This document shows positions 19,901 to 28,962 of a DNA stretch of 45,000 nucleotides, one piece after another. This DNA is from Symbiodinium natans. Lineage: Eukaryota; Sar; Dinophyceae; Suessiales; Symbiodiniaceae. The position numbers and the translations under genes were made by a program. Position 1 is the first letter of the stretch; each line of letters opens with the position of its first letter. The notes beneath the pieces are model-generated. The model was not told the DNA's origin and ran no database searches. It worked only from the letters and a program-made list of their open reading frames with translations. Location of the stretch: contig CAJNDS010002138.1 in assembly GCA_905221605.1 (NCBI GenBank), positions 389,999-434,998 on the forward strand. The letters run 5' to 3'.

Positions 19901-19949
19901 AACGGTGCCTCTGGGCTACCCGGGGGTTAGGGCTTCGGCTTTTGGGGCT

Positions 19950-20071
19950 TTGGAGCGCAGCGCGAGGGTGCACCCGTCTGCGGCCTCATCACCCGGAGGT
20001 GGGGCCGCGATCATCGACCTTGCTTTCGGGGCCCAGGGCTCAGGGTTTGGGGCCGAGGTTGCGTTCTTCAG
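19950..20071 (+). CDS. candidate exon with GTACGG donor
   Basis: The plus frame reads ALERSARVHPSAASSPGGGA and continues with IIDLAFGAQGSGFGAEVAFF to TTCAG|GTACGG. Third positions are GC-rich. The upstream limit is unclear; an in-frame ATG lies at 19905 within telomere-like DNA. The complementary strand also stays open, so the strand is provisional. Confidence 0.3.
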
Positions 20072-20129
20072 GTACGGATGCGGTTCAGAAGGCTGAAGGT
20101 CAACGAACAGACACAGAGAGAGAGACAGA

Positions 20130-20174
<45 letters not shown>

Positions 20175-20252
20175 TCACTCGCACTCACTCACTCACTCAG
20201 TCACTCACCCACTCACTCACTCACTCACTCACTCACTCACTCACTCACTCAC
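20130..20252 (+). repeat. (CA)n followed by (CTCA)n microsatellite
   Basis: About 18 CA repeats (20132-20169), then CTCA tetramers to 20252. On the minus strand the tetramer reads GTGAGT repeatedly and its first unit abuts the exon at 20253. Confidence 0.97.
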
Positions 20253-20338
20253 GCACACAGGAAAGTATTCTTCCAAAAGGCCTTGCTGGTGTACTCGTGG
20301 CATGAGCCAAGCACGAAACACTGGTCCATGGTGCCCGC
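20253..20338 (-). CDS. candidate 86-nt exon with microsatellite donor
   Basis: Minus strand ATACTAG|G, 28 codons including MDQCFVLGSCHEYTSKAFWK, then GTGAGT, a consensus 5' splice site supplied by the (GTGA)n microsatellite. Three Cys, aromatic residues and mostly G/C third positions look protein-like. Family not recognised. ATG is the fourth codon, so this could also be a first exon. Confidence 0.35.
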
Positions 20339-20679
20339 CTAGTATCTGATACTTGCAAACTTAGGTAAACCCGAAACCCTAAACCCTAACCCTAAACAAC
20401 ATCGACTGGCATCCAAGGTTGACGCGGATCAAAGGCATTGCAAGTTCTGTTGCAACTCTCAAACCCCAGCCCCTAAACCTCACAATCCTGCGACTCTAAA
20501 GCCTACATTCACTCTACTGCCCTAAACTTGGCTGCACTTAGGAGGGTAGCTATAAATTGAACTTTTAGCTGCCTTGCTAAGAAACCCAATAAACCCAAAA
20601 AGGCTAAGGATCTAAAGTTACAGTAAAGCACCACAAAGTAAAATGCTGAAGCCCCAAACCCTTCGACCTAAACCCTACG

Positions 20680-21045
20680 ACCCTGCGACCCTAAAACCCT
20701 GCGACCCTAAAACCCTGAACCCTAAACACTGAACCCGACAACCCTAAAGCCCTAAAGCCCCAAAGCCCCAAAGCCCCCAAACCCTAAAACCAAAAAGCCC
20801 TCAAACCCTAAAACCCTAAAACCCTAAAACCCTAAACCCCTAAACCCCTAAAACCCTAAAACCCTCAAACCCTCAAACCCTCAAACCCTCAAACCCTAAA
20901 ACCCTAAAACCCTCAAACCCTAAAACCCTAAAACCCTAAAACCCTAAAACCCTAAAACCCTAAAACCCTGAACCCTACAGCCCTAAAGCCCTAAACCCTA
21001 AACCCTAAACCCTAAACCCTAAACCCTAAACCCTAAACCCTATAC
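20680..21045 (-). repeat. CCCTAAA / CCCTAAAA / CCCTCAAA mixed array
   Basis: Heptamer and octamer variants in blocks, ending with perfect CCCTAAA. Preceded by degenerate CCCTGCGA units from about 20660. Confidence 0.95.
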
Positions 21046-21129
21046 AACCCCCAAACCACACCGCGAGCGTGTCCGAGGCGCCCCTGGGAGGCGTCCTTCG
21101 GGGGACCGTGTGAGGTTGCGTCTTCGGGC

Positions 21130-21212
21130 TCTTTAGGGTTTAGGGTTTAGGGTTTAGGGTTTAGGGTTTAGGGTTTAGGGTTTAGGGTTTAGGGTTTAGG
21201 GTTTAGGGATAT
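21130..21212 (+). repeat. telomeric array, TTTAGGG orientation
   Basis: Eleven near-perfect units. With 20680-21045 it encloses an 84-bp island at 21046-21129 that could hold a small exon, but its splice sites are weak. Confidence 0.95.
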
Positions 21213-21361
21213 GGGGTTAGGCATTCAAGATTTGGGGTTGAGGAGGGGTTTCGGGGTTTAGGGATTAGGGATAAGTGGTTTGGGATTTAGGGTTGAGGGG
21301 GTTGAGGGGGTTTAGGGGTTTGGGGTTTCAGGGTTCAGGGTTTTGAGGCATTGGGCTTAAG

Positions 21362-21434
21362 GTTTGCCCTGGCGGGCTGTGGCTCCTGGACTCAGTGCGA
21401 TGCCCCGGCTTCCCAAAATGACCGGGAGCTTCAG
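21362..21434 (+). CDS. candidate 73-nt exon
   Basis: Plus strand CTTAAG|G, one base, then FALAGCGSWTQCDAPASQND and RELQ, ending at CAG|GTCAAC. Third positions are mostly G/C and both splice sites are acceptable. Family unknown. A second protein-like plus frame starts at the ATG at 21513 (MIKLSPDAQESLFQLERPLH), separated by telomere-like DNA, and may be the next exon. Confidence 0.33.
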
Positions 21435-22233
21435 GTCAACATTGGGGCTTGGGGTTTAGGGTGTTGGGCTTTAGCGTTTGGGGTATAGGGTTCAGGGTTT
21501 CGGGTTTAGGGAATGATCAAGCTTTCTCCTGATGCCCAAGAATCCCTGTTCCAGTTAGAAAGGCCCCTCCATCACAGGCTTGACGAGAGAGCCCCAAAGC
21601 TTTGACCTCGCCCTGAAGGGGCGCGCCTGGATCCTAAACCCTACCTAAAAAACTCACGAGCTGCTTCCGTTTTGTACGTGACCTAAGGGTCTTATATCAG
21701 CCGCTTTACCGCAACAACCTACACAAAAGGTTAGGTTTGGGGTTGCTACGGTAGACCCTAAACCCCTAAGCCCGGCGTCCTCCAAGGCATAGCCGCCACT
21801 CGCCCTGAACTGCCGTGATTGGGGCAAGAGGAAATTTAGGATTTAGGATTTAGGGTTTAGGGTTTAGGATTTAGGGTTTAGGGTTTAGGGTTTAGGGTTT
21901 AGGGTTTAGGGTGTCAAGGGACGATGGCACCCTGGGGCTTCGGCTTTAGAGCTGTAGGGTTCTGGGCTTAGGGTACGCCCCAAACCCGAACCCCCACGCC
22001 TCAAACCCTAAACGTCAAGGGCTCTGGGTCTAGAGTTTGTGTGCGCACGTCTAAAGGTTCCAAACTCGGAGGGCTTGAACCAACCCATGGCTGCAAACCC
22101 ACCACTCAACTCGAACCCCTTTAGGGTTTGGGTTTTGGGGTTGGGGCTTTAGGGTTTCATGTTTTGGGCGTTTTTACCCAACCTCAATAACCCAAAGCCT
22201 CATCGCACAAGCCTTCTCGATTCCAGGATGTGT

Positions 22234-22834
22234 TCAAGCGGCAATTTTGGGCTTCTTGGGCTCGTCCCAGGCTTGGGCGGCATACGACCAGCTTTGAACA
22301 AAAGTGGTTTCAGGTTCAGGGTGCACTGTGCAGAACGGCAGAAGCCTCCAGGCGTTGAGGCGGTTCATGTTCCCGAGCTGCCCTTCCAGGGTTGTGACTT
22401 TGGCAGATCCTCGCGTCGGCGCCGGGTCATGATCTTGGCCAGACGGGCCTCGCACTCCAGGGTCAAGCGCAGCCCGTCCTCGCGCACTCCTCGCGCACTC
22501 CTTGCGCAGAGCCTGGCTTTGCCAGCGTGCCATGCGAATGTGAGCCACTGCCTTTGGGTGCGCAGGCCCCCTGCTTTCTTTGGTGTTTACAAGGCCTCCA
22601 GATGTCCGGGCCTGGGGTGTAGGGCCCCCGGAGCTGAGGGCTGCTGGTAGTCATAAAGTCAGTTTGAACTGAGGCCTCAGAGGGGGGGGGGAGTACGAGA
22701 GGTGACTGCGCGGACTTCTCCAAGAACCGCATCTCAAGCCCTGTATCCCTGATTCTGGCTGATTTTGGAGGGTCTGCTATGCTCGGGCCCCGACGCTGCG
22801 AAGTCGGCTGCCTGGATGGGCTGGGAGGAGGCAC
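22234..22834 (-). pseudogene. frameshifted coiled-coil protein fragment
   Basis: One minus frame opens at about 22834, contains SEASVQTDFMTTSSPQL, then runs into GSAQGVREE. An 11-bp tandem duplication (22478-22499, unit CCTCGCGCACT on plus) shifts the frame there. Beyond it a second frame reads RLTLECEARLAKIMTRR, and near 22405 a third reads KVTTLEGQLGNMNRLNAWR. The last two segments look like one continuous coiled coil with GC-rich third positions, so I infer one ancestral ORF broken by the duplication and by a later one-base change. GTAAAC at 22590 offers an alternative spliced reading. Family not recognised. Confidence 0.4.
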
Positions 22835-23022
22835 GAGTCCCCTGGGTTTTGGGTTTGTGGCTTCGGTTCTAGGATTCTGTCACAAACCTAAAGCCTAAAC
22901 CCAAAGCCTTCGAGTGTCTTGTCGGTGTGAGGACTTCCGTCCGCAATGAGGGCTGAAAAGTGGATGACATGGGTTTCAGCGTTCAGGGATTGGGTTTAAG
23001 GCTTTGTGGTTTGTATGCGCAG

Positions 23023-23056
23023 GTGGTGCCCGAACATTGAGGACTTCTCGCGATAC
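23023..23056 (+). CDS. candidate 34-nt micro-exon, strong splice sites
   Basis: TATGCGCAG|G, one base, eleven codons reading WCPNIEDFSRY, then GTATGT, a consensus donor. Composition is typical of a folded domain. It stands alone on the plus strand between minus-strand candidates, so it may belong to a different gene. Confidence 0.35.
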
Positions 23057-23176
23057 GTATGTTTCGAAGCACATCGCATGGGCCCTAAACCCTAAACCCT
23101 AAACCCTAAACCCTAAACCCTAAACCCTAAACCCTAAACCCCAAACCCTACACCCTAAACCCCTAAACCCTAAACC

Positions 23177-23372
23177 CTAAGCATGGCAAACCCTGAAACC
23201 CTCAACCCGGGCGACTCTGCCGAGGGCATGCGGAGGGCCAGAATAGTTCCATGACTTCTGGGATTCTCGAGTGTAACCAGCGTTCTTAGGAAGCAACCAG
23301 GGATTGTTAAGATAAGCTACGTCGTGAACAATGAAAGCACTAAGAACTTCAATGTGGAACACCAGGCAGACT
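23177..23372 (-). CDS. candidate exon, unrecognised protein
   Basis: The minus frame reads CLVFHIEVLSAFIVHDVAYL followed by NNPWLLPKNAGYTRESQKSW, then degrades into telomere-derived residues and stops. An AG (GAGATGAG) precedes it. Composition is varied and hydrophobic, unlike repeat-derived frames here. Third positions are less GC-biased than in other candidates, so it may have another origin, for example a transposable element. Confidence 0.33.
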
Positions 23373-23799
23373 CATCTCCATCCCTCAGTCTCTGGACCCT
23401 AAACCCCAAACCCTAAACCCTAAAACCTGAACCCTAAACCCTAAACCCTAAACCCTAAACCCTGGTGGGTAGCTTCAGGGAGGGAGATTGCGCCCCACGC
23501 GGCCTGTGCAGCTTCCGCAGCCTGGAAGACATGGATGGGGGTTTGGGGTTTAGGGTTTCGGGTTGCGGGTTTAGGGTTTAGGGCTTAGGGCTTAGGGCTT
23601 AGGGCTTAGGGTGTAGGATTTAAGATTTAGGGTTTAGGGCTTGAGGCTTTGGGAGTTTCAGTACTTGGCGGTTCATGTCGAGTCATGGGTTGCAAAGTAT
23701 TCATTGTCAATTGTGGTCATGTATTATCATGTACGATTATTGGTTGTTATATACTATGATATATTCTTATATATACCTTATTATTCTTCTTATTATTAT

Positions 23800-24125
23800 C
23801 ATTATATTATATATATATATGTGTATATATAAACATATATTTATTTACTTATTTATTCATATATATATATATATATATGTATAATTGGATTTACATGTAT
23901 ATTTATATTTATGTTTATATTTGTATTGAAATTTAGTTTTATACTTATATTTATATTTGTATTTATAGTTGTATTTATATTTATATTGATATTCATATTT
24001 GTATTTAAAATTGTATTTAAATGTATATGTAAATTTAGATTTATATTTGTATTCATATTATTATTTATATTTATACTTATGTATGTAGTAATTTATGTAT
24101 GTATTTATTTTTGTATTTATTTTCC
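23800..24125 (+). repeat. AT-rich TATATT/TTTATATTTG repeat
   Basis: (TA)n followed by degenerate hexamers TTTATA, TTTGTA and TTATAT. Phe/Ile-rich and Asn/Ile-rich frames on either strand come from this repeat. Confidence 0.92.
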
Positions 24126-24136
24126 TATAATAGGAC

Positions 24137-24204
24137 CATGCCGCCCGGAACCTCGAACCTAGGTGGGTTTGGGACTTCCAACTGCTGACAAAAGCTTGCA
24201 AACA
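24137..24204 (-). CDS. candidate exon
   Basis: Minus strand TTCTCCCACAG, a good pyrimidine-rich acceptor, then FASFCQQLEVPNPPRFEVPG and GM before GTCCTA. It abuts family A copy 4 on its high side, so the element would sit in the upstream intron. Family unknown. Confidence 0.38.
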
Positions 24205-24225
24205 CTGTGGGAGAACACTCTGACC

Positions 24226-24306
24226 TTGGGATGCTCCCCCTGATACTAACAGTCTTACAGTACCCCCGATGATAACCCCTACTAGCATAAGGGGGGAACA
24301 TCCCAA
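24226..24306 (+). repeat. inverted-repeat family A, copy 4, with 8-bp target duplication
   Basis: 81 bp from TTGGGATGCTCCCCCTGATA to the complementary end AAGGGGGGAACATCCCAA. It is flanked on both sides by CTCTGACC (24218-24225 and 24307-24314), a perfect 8-bp direct repeat. Eight-base duplications are typical of hAT-superfamily insertions, so a non-autonomous hAT-type element is the best reading. Confidence 0.92.
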
Positions 24307-24701
24307 CTCTGACCCGTAGACCCCCGAACCAACCGAGCACTCCAAAACACTACCCCACCGCCCACCTTAACAGCCCAGCTGCCCAAAACACGGGCTTAGG
24401 GGACTCAGGGTTGAATTTAGCGCAACCGAACATGAAAGCCCACGGCCTTTCTTAGCTAAGCCCCGCCCCTCCCCGCCAAACAAAGCAAAAATCACAAATA
24501 AGAATGAAATTAAAAACGGAAACGAGAATCAGGCTAATCCAACCCCAAACCCGAAACTGGCTAATATCAGCATGCAAGAGACCCGAACACCCAAACAAAC
24601 CCCGGAGAACACCAAAAACTCCCCTACACCCTAAACCCTAAACCCCAAACCTTAAACCCTTAACCTCACCCTCCACCCACCTACTCCCCCCAAACCCGAA
24701 A

Positions 24702-24747
24702 CAAGGACGGCTCCTCTGCAGCTTGCGCTGCCAGGGCCTCTTGTTGT
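24702..24747 (-). CDS. candidate exon, Ala/Gln-rich helix
   Basis: Minus strand ACCCCAG, one base, then QQEALAAQAAEEPSL. Composition matches the other Ala/Gln islands on this strand (25430-25496, 27760-27820, 28903-28962, 30368-30421, 32041-32103, 33153-33209, 33682-33771, 39539-39602). The donor is not clear. Confidence 0.33.
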
Positions 24748-24774
24748 CTGGGGTTTAAAAGGCTAGGGCTTGAG

Positions 24775-25075
24775 GGTTGAGGGTTGAGGGTTTAGGGTTT
24801 AGGGTTTAGGGTTTAGGGTTGAGGGTTTAGGGTTTAGGGTTAATAGGGGTTAACAGGGTTAATCGGGTTAATCGGGTTAATAGGGTTAATAGGGTTAATA
24901 GGGTTAATAGGGTTAATAGGGTTAATAGGGTTAATAGGGTTAATAGGGTTAATAGGGTTTAGGGTTTAGGGTTTAGGGTTTCGGGTTTAGGGTTTAGGGT
25001 TTAGGGTTAATAGGGTGTAGGGTTTAGGGTTTAGGGTTTAGGGTTTAGGGTTTAGGGTTTAGGGTTTAAAGGGTC
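24775..25075 (+). repeat. TTTAGGG array with GGGTTAATA nonamer block
   Basis: TTTAGGG and TTGAGGG units enclose about 12 copies of GGGTTAATA (24843-24957). A single further GGGTTAATA lies at 25005, inside the TTTAGGG part. Confidence 0.95.
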
Positions 25076-25429
25076 AGGGGGTTGTGGGCTTCGAGTTGTG
25101 GCCTGAGGGTTCAAGCTCTGTCTGTGCTGGTGGCTTCAGGGCTTAGACTTTCCGGGTTCAGGGAGATTAGGGTTAACCCTGAACCCTGAACCCTAAACCC
25201 GAAACCCTAAACGCTTAGGCATGTAGGGCGCCAATTCAGAATAAGATTGCGCGTTCTCATATATATATATATATGTACATATATATATATATATACATAT
25301 ATACGCTGCACTATGCATTATGCAGTATGTGTTAGATATTGTGTTATTACGTATGATACACTATCTATTCTATGTTAAAATTCAAACCGCGTTCTGTTTA
25401 GGCTGTGGAGTTTCGGCTTAGGGCTTGGG

Positions 25430-25496
25430 GTCTCCAGCAATGAGGGCCTGAGCTTGGGCGACGGCTTCCTGCTGCGCCTGCATGGGAGCTCGGGAT
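25430..25496 (-). CDS. candidate exon, Ala/Gln-rich helix
   Basis: Minus strand CGTTCCCAG, one base, then SRAPMQAQQEAVAQAQALIA and GD. The AQAQAL motif recurs in the exon at 30368-30421. Third positions are GC-rich. The downstream edge runs into telomere-like DNA without a clear GT donor. Confidence 0.38.
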
Positions 25497-26177
25497 CTGG
25501 GAACGCCTATGCAGCAATTATATAGAAGGCACACTATTTGGGGCTTAGGGCTTGGGGGGCTTAGGGGCTTAGGGGCTTAGCGGCTTAGGGTTTCGGGTTT
25601 AGGGCTTAGGGTTTAGGGTTGAGTTTGAGGTCTAGCATGAAGCTTAGGTAGGGCTGAACCAATACCCCCGAACATCGCGTCAGACCTCGAAATTCTGGGT
25701 CCCTCTTTGTATCCCTGCTGTACAGCGGCCCTCTAAACCCCCAAAAAAAACAAACAACCTAAAACCCTAAAACCCCTCAAAACCCCAAAATAAACCTAAA
25801 ACCCCTTAAACAAAACCCTTAAAACACTCAAAAACCGAAAACCCTAGAAAAAAGAAAAAAAAAAAAAAAACGAACCACTCTAAAGCCCTAGCCACCCTAA
25901 AAAGCTCTAAAAACCATAACAGCCCTAAACCCTACGCCTCAACCCTAGAAGCCCGAAAACCCCAATGAAAAATTAAAAACCTAAAAACCTCTAAAACCCT
26001 AAACCCTACACCACAACTAAAGCCCCCAGATACTAGTCTGGGAGACTGGGGTTGGGGGGGGGGGGGGGGGGTTTCCACACCTCTCAGTTGCCAGAGACCT
26101 ATGTAGGGTTTAGGTCTTAGGAGTTTTGTGGTTTGGGGCATAGGCCTTACAATTTTTGGGGGGGGGGGGGGGTGTTC

Positions 26178-26223
26178 TGGTTTACGTACTTTTGGTCAAC
26201 TGGTTTACGTACTTTTGGTCAAC
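26178..26223 (+). repeat. 23-bp direct duplication
   Basis: TGGTTTACGTACTTTTGGTC plus AAC occurs twice in tandem directly after a G-rich tract (26157-26172). Confidence 0.9.
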
Positions 26224-26318
26224 TAACGACTGTTGGACGAACAAACGGCTGCTACTTGTAGTTGTGTTTCTGTCAGCTGTTAACGTCAAACCCCGTAACG
26301 CCTAAACCCATGCTGCAG

Positions 26319-26412
26319 CATTTCGGGCCTTGAACGTATATGGATCTGACAGCTTCATGGGAGCAGGTCTCTCAACGATGATCCCTCGTGGGGTTCCTGA
26401 TATGGTCGAAGC
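26319..26412 (+). CDS. candidate exon, unrecognised protein
   Basis: After CATGCTGCAG the plus frame reads FRALNVYGSDSFMGAGLSTM then IPRGVPDMVEAQ, and stays open to 26497 through telomere-like DNA. Composition is varied and globular. No donor is obvious. It lies on the opposite strand from its Ala/Gln-rich neighbours. Confidence 0.35.
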
Positions 26413-26628
26413 CCAGTCGAAACCCCTAAGCCCCAAAGCACCTATACCCGAACAGATAGGTTTTCAGGCTTTAGGGCTTTCATTCGGGTTTAGGGTTTAG
26501 GGCAGTTCAGGGCCTCGGGTCTAGCCCTCAACATCCCCAAAGCCCTGGAATCCTCAGCAAGCCTAACTTTTTGCCTGACTTTCTTTGGTTGTGAGCCCTG
26601 AGTCGTGTTTTGGGCTCCGGGGTTGGGG

Positions 26629-26715
26629 TCAAGCTAGAGATGCTTGGACTTGAGGATTGGAGTTCAGGAGGGTGAAAGCCGCTGCCTCCATCTTTTCCTC
26701 CACGCCCCCCAACAT
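26629..26715 (-). CDS. small ORF or terminal exon
   Basis: ATG to TGA, 28 codons, reading MLGGVEEKMEAAAFTLLNSN then PQVQASLA. Too short to judge alone, but its helical Ala/Gln-containing composition resembles the minus-strand series. It could be the C-terminal exon of one transcript. Confidence 0.2.
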   Translation of the reverse strand: MLGGVEEKMEAAAFTLLNSNPQVQASLA

Positions 26716-26856
26716 GATATAAAAAACACAAGATCTATTAAAATAATAGGTACAATAATATAACAATGTGATGAGATAGGAATAATATGCAACGCATGCG
26801 GAGACCTCGACTTGACCTCCACTTCCGCCAACCAGCCAACCCCAAAAAAATCACAC

Positions 26857-26898
26857 CGCCTGCTCCTCTGCGGCTTTGGCCTCTTTCGGCAAGCTGCT
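26857..26898 (-). CDS. candidate 42-nt exon, phase 0
   Basis: Minus strand ACGATAG, exactly 14 codons reading SSLPKEAKAAEEQA, then GTGTGA. The helix is rich in Ala/Glu/Lys and fits the series. Both exon ends are in phase 0 in this frame. Confidence 0.3.
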
Positions 26899-27364
26899 CT
26901 ATCGTGGGGGTGAGGGGGGGGGAGGTGAGGGCAGGGTGGGGCTAAGTTTAGGGTTCAGAGATTCGCAAACCGAAGTGCCAGCTTGATCCAGAAGCTTACC
27001 GTCAACGGAATGGGAAGCCCGGTGCAACCATCGAGGGGAGGGGGGCGGGGGGGTCCTTTGGCTTCTGGCCCAGCGTTCAGCACTTGAAGTGTCCCAGTGT
27101 CCCAAGTGGCTCAAGTGTCCCCGAAACATCTGTTACATGTGCATTTTGACTGGCTTTGGCTTGGTTTGGGCCAGCTCCGGTTTGGTCCGCTGTTGCGTTC
27201 AGCTGCCCAATGCTGCACCCTAAACCCTAAACCCTAAACCCTAAACCCTAAACCCTAAACCCTAAACCCTTTGGGTGTTGGGTCCAAGGCCTGAGGTTTT
27301 GGACGGTCTTCAGGGTTTTGGGCTTTAGGAGCTTGGCAGCTCATCAGCTTTAGAGTCCAGCGGT

Positions 27365-27541
27365 TTAGAGGGTTTAGGGTTTAGGGTTTAGGGTTTAGGG
27401 TTTAGGGTTTAGGGTTTAGGGTTTAGGGTTTAGGGGTTAGGGGTTAGGGTTTAGGGTTTAGGGTTTAGGGTTTAGGGTTTAGGGTTTAGGGTTTAGGGTT
27501 TAGGGTTTAGGGTTTAGGGTTTAGGGTTTAGGGTTTAGGGG
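27365..27541 (+). repeat. telomeric array, TTTAGGG orientation
   Basis: About 24 units with two GGGGTTA defects. It is followed, after about 100 bp, by a CCCTAAA array at 27640-27745, an inverted pair that could fold back as RNA or DNA. Confidence 0.95.
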
Positions 27542-27639
27542 TCCGAATGCGCAGAAACCTGTGACATCCTGACCCTAAGTTATGTCAGAGTCCTGTGCTG
27601 CAGCCCTACATTCGAATTCCCTAGATCCTAAATCCGAAC

Positions 27640-27745
27640 CCCAATACACCCTAAACCCTGAAATCCTAAACCCTAAACCCTAAATCCTAAACCCTAAACC
27701 CTAAACCCTAAACCCTAAATCGTAAACCCTGAACCCTAAAGCACA
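27640..27745 (-). repeat. telomeric array, CCCTAAA orientation
   Basis: CCCTAAA with some CCCTAAAT and CCCTGAA units. It is the partner of 27365-27541. Confidence 0.93.
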
Positions 27746-27759
27746 AATACATCCTCAAC

Positions 27760-27820
27760 CCCGCAGCAGCGAAGCAGCAGAAACAATGGCCTCAGCCGCT
27801 TGCTTTGCGGCGGCCAACAC
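27760..27820 (-). CDS. candidate 61-nt exon, Ala-rich helix
   Basis: Minus strand TGTCCCTGACAG|G, then VLAAAKQAAEAIVSAASLLR plus one base and a GTTGAG donor. The acceptor is good, the frame starts in phase 0, and the helix fits the series. The island is enclosed by CCCTAAA (low) and TTTAGGG (high). Confidence 0.42.
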
Positions 27821-27837
27821 CTGTCAGGGACATGGAA

Positions 27838-28196
27838 TAGGGTTTAGGGCTTCGGGCTTAGGGCTTAGGGTTTAGGGTTTAGGGCTTAGGGTTTAGGGTT
27901 TAGGGTTCGGGCTTAGGGTTCAGGGTCTTAAGCTTCAGGGTTTAGGGTTTAGGGTTTAGGGTTTAGGGTTTTTAGGTTTAGGGTTTAGGGTTTTAAGGTT
28001 TAGGGTTTAAGGAGGGTTTAGGCTTTAGGGTTCTAGGGTTCTAGGGTTCTAGGGTTCTAGGGTTCTAGGGTTCTAGGGTTCTAGGGTTCTAGGGTTCTAG
28101 GGTTCTAGGGTTCTAGGGTTCTAGGGTTCTAGGGTTCTAGGGTTCTAGGGTTCTAGGGTTCCAGGGTTCCAGGGTTCTAGGGTTCTAGGGTTCTAG
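27838..28196 (+). repeat. TTTAGGG array passing into (GGGTTCTA)n
   Basis: Mixed TTTAGGG/CTTAGGG units to about 28025, then about 21 copies of the octamer GGGTTCTA with two GGGTTCCA units. Confidence 0.96.
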
Positions 28197-28275
28197 GGGA
28201 CCCTTCATCTTATTCCCCACATAACCCCTAGATACACGTTTTCGAGTCCCTACGTATGTAAAGTAGTCCCTACAG
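28197..28275 (+). repeat. dispersed repeat family E, copy
   Basis: ACCCTTCATCTTATTCCCCA followed by AGTCCCTACGTATGTAAAGTA aligns with the reverse complement of 38457-38545. It abuts the (GGGTTCTA)n array. Confidence 0.6.
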
Positions 28276-28567
28276 AACACCGAATTCCCTTGATTCCCAA
28301 GCCCTCTTCACCTTCTTAGGCCCTAAGACCTCAAACTTTCCTAAACCCTACCCCCAAAACTTTCATAAGCCCTAAACCCTAAGCCAAGCTAAACCCTAAA
28401 CCCTGAACCCTTGGGGGCCAAAACTTGGTTCTAAACCTGAACCTTAACAACGTGCAAAACCAACACATCTGCAATGTTACCCAGGGAGGCCCCTATTTTC
28501 TTGCTCCAGGAGTTTAGGGTTTACACCCTAAACCCTAAACCGGCCCATGTGCAGGGGGGGGGGGGGC

Positions 28568-28637
28568 CTTGTTTTGCACAAAGGGGTGGTCGTAGATTAC
28601 AGGGTGCTGGGCTCTCTGGGCAATGAAGCCTCGAAGC
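28568..28637 (-). CDS. candidate exon with strong acceptor
   Basis: Minus strand AACCCTTGCAG|G, one base, then LRGFIAQRAQHPVIYDHPFV and QNK. The acceptor is consensus and the composition is globular. The following bases are C-rich with no clear GT, so the 3' end is open. Family unknown. Confidence 0.42.
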
Positions 28638-28902
28638 CTGCAAGGGTTTAGGTTCTAGGGGTTTAGGGTTTAGGGTTTAGGGTCTAGGGCTTAGGGTTTA
28701 GGGTTTAGGGTTTAGGGTCTGAACCGAAGGGCAGTCAACACAGAGACCTGATCCTGCACTTCACGTACGGTGGCAGCTGCACCCGAAACCCAAACCCTAA
28801 ACACTAGACCCTAAACCCTAAATCCTAAACCCTAAATCTAAACCCTAAACACTAAACCATAAACCCAAAACCCGAAACTCTTGACACCACTTCCACAAGC
28901 AC

Positions 28903-28962
28903 GCAAGCAACCCATGCCCCCTGCAAAACATGCTGCGCCTGGGCCTGTGCAAGCATCTGAGC
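28903..28962 (-). CDS. candidate 60-nt exon, Ala/Gln helix, phase 0
   Basis: Minus strand CTTGTGGTCAG|G, exactly 20 codons AQMLAQAQAQHVLQGAWVAC, then GTGCTT. Begins with Ala in phase 0, like the exons at 30368-30421, 32041-32103 and 33682-33771. Confidence 0.42.

Noticed and set aside
23460-23545. Exon-like island with AG|G on both strands
   Set aside because: At least three frames look protein-like (for example EGDCAPRGLCSFRSLEDMDG on plus and AAEAAQAAWGAISLPEATHQ on minus); it shows how little a short open frame proves.
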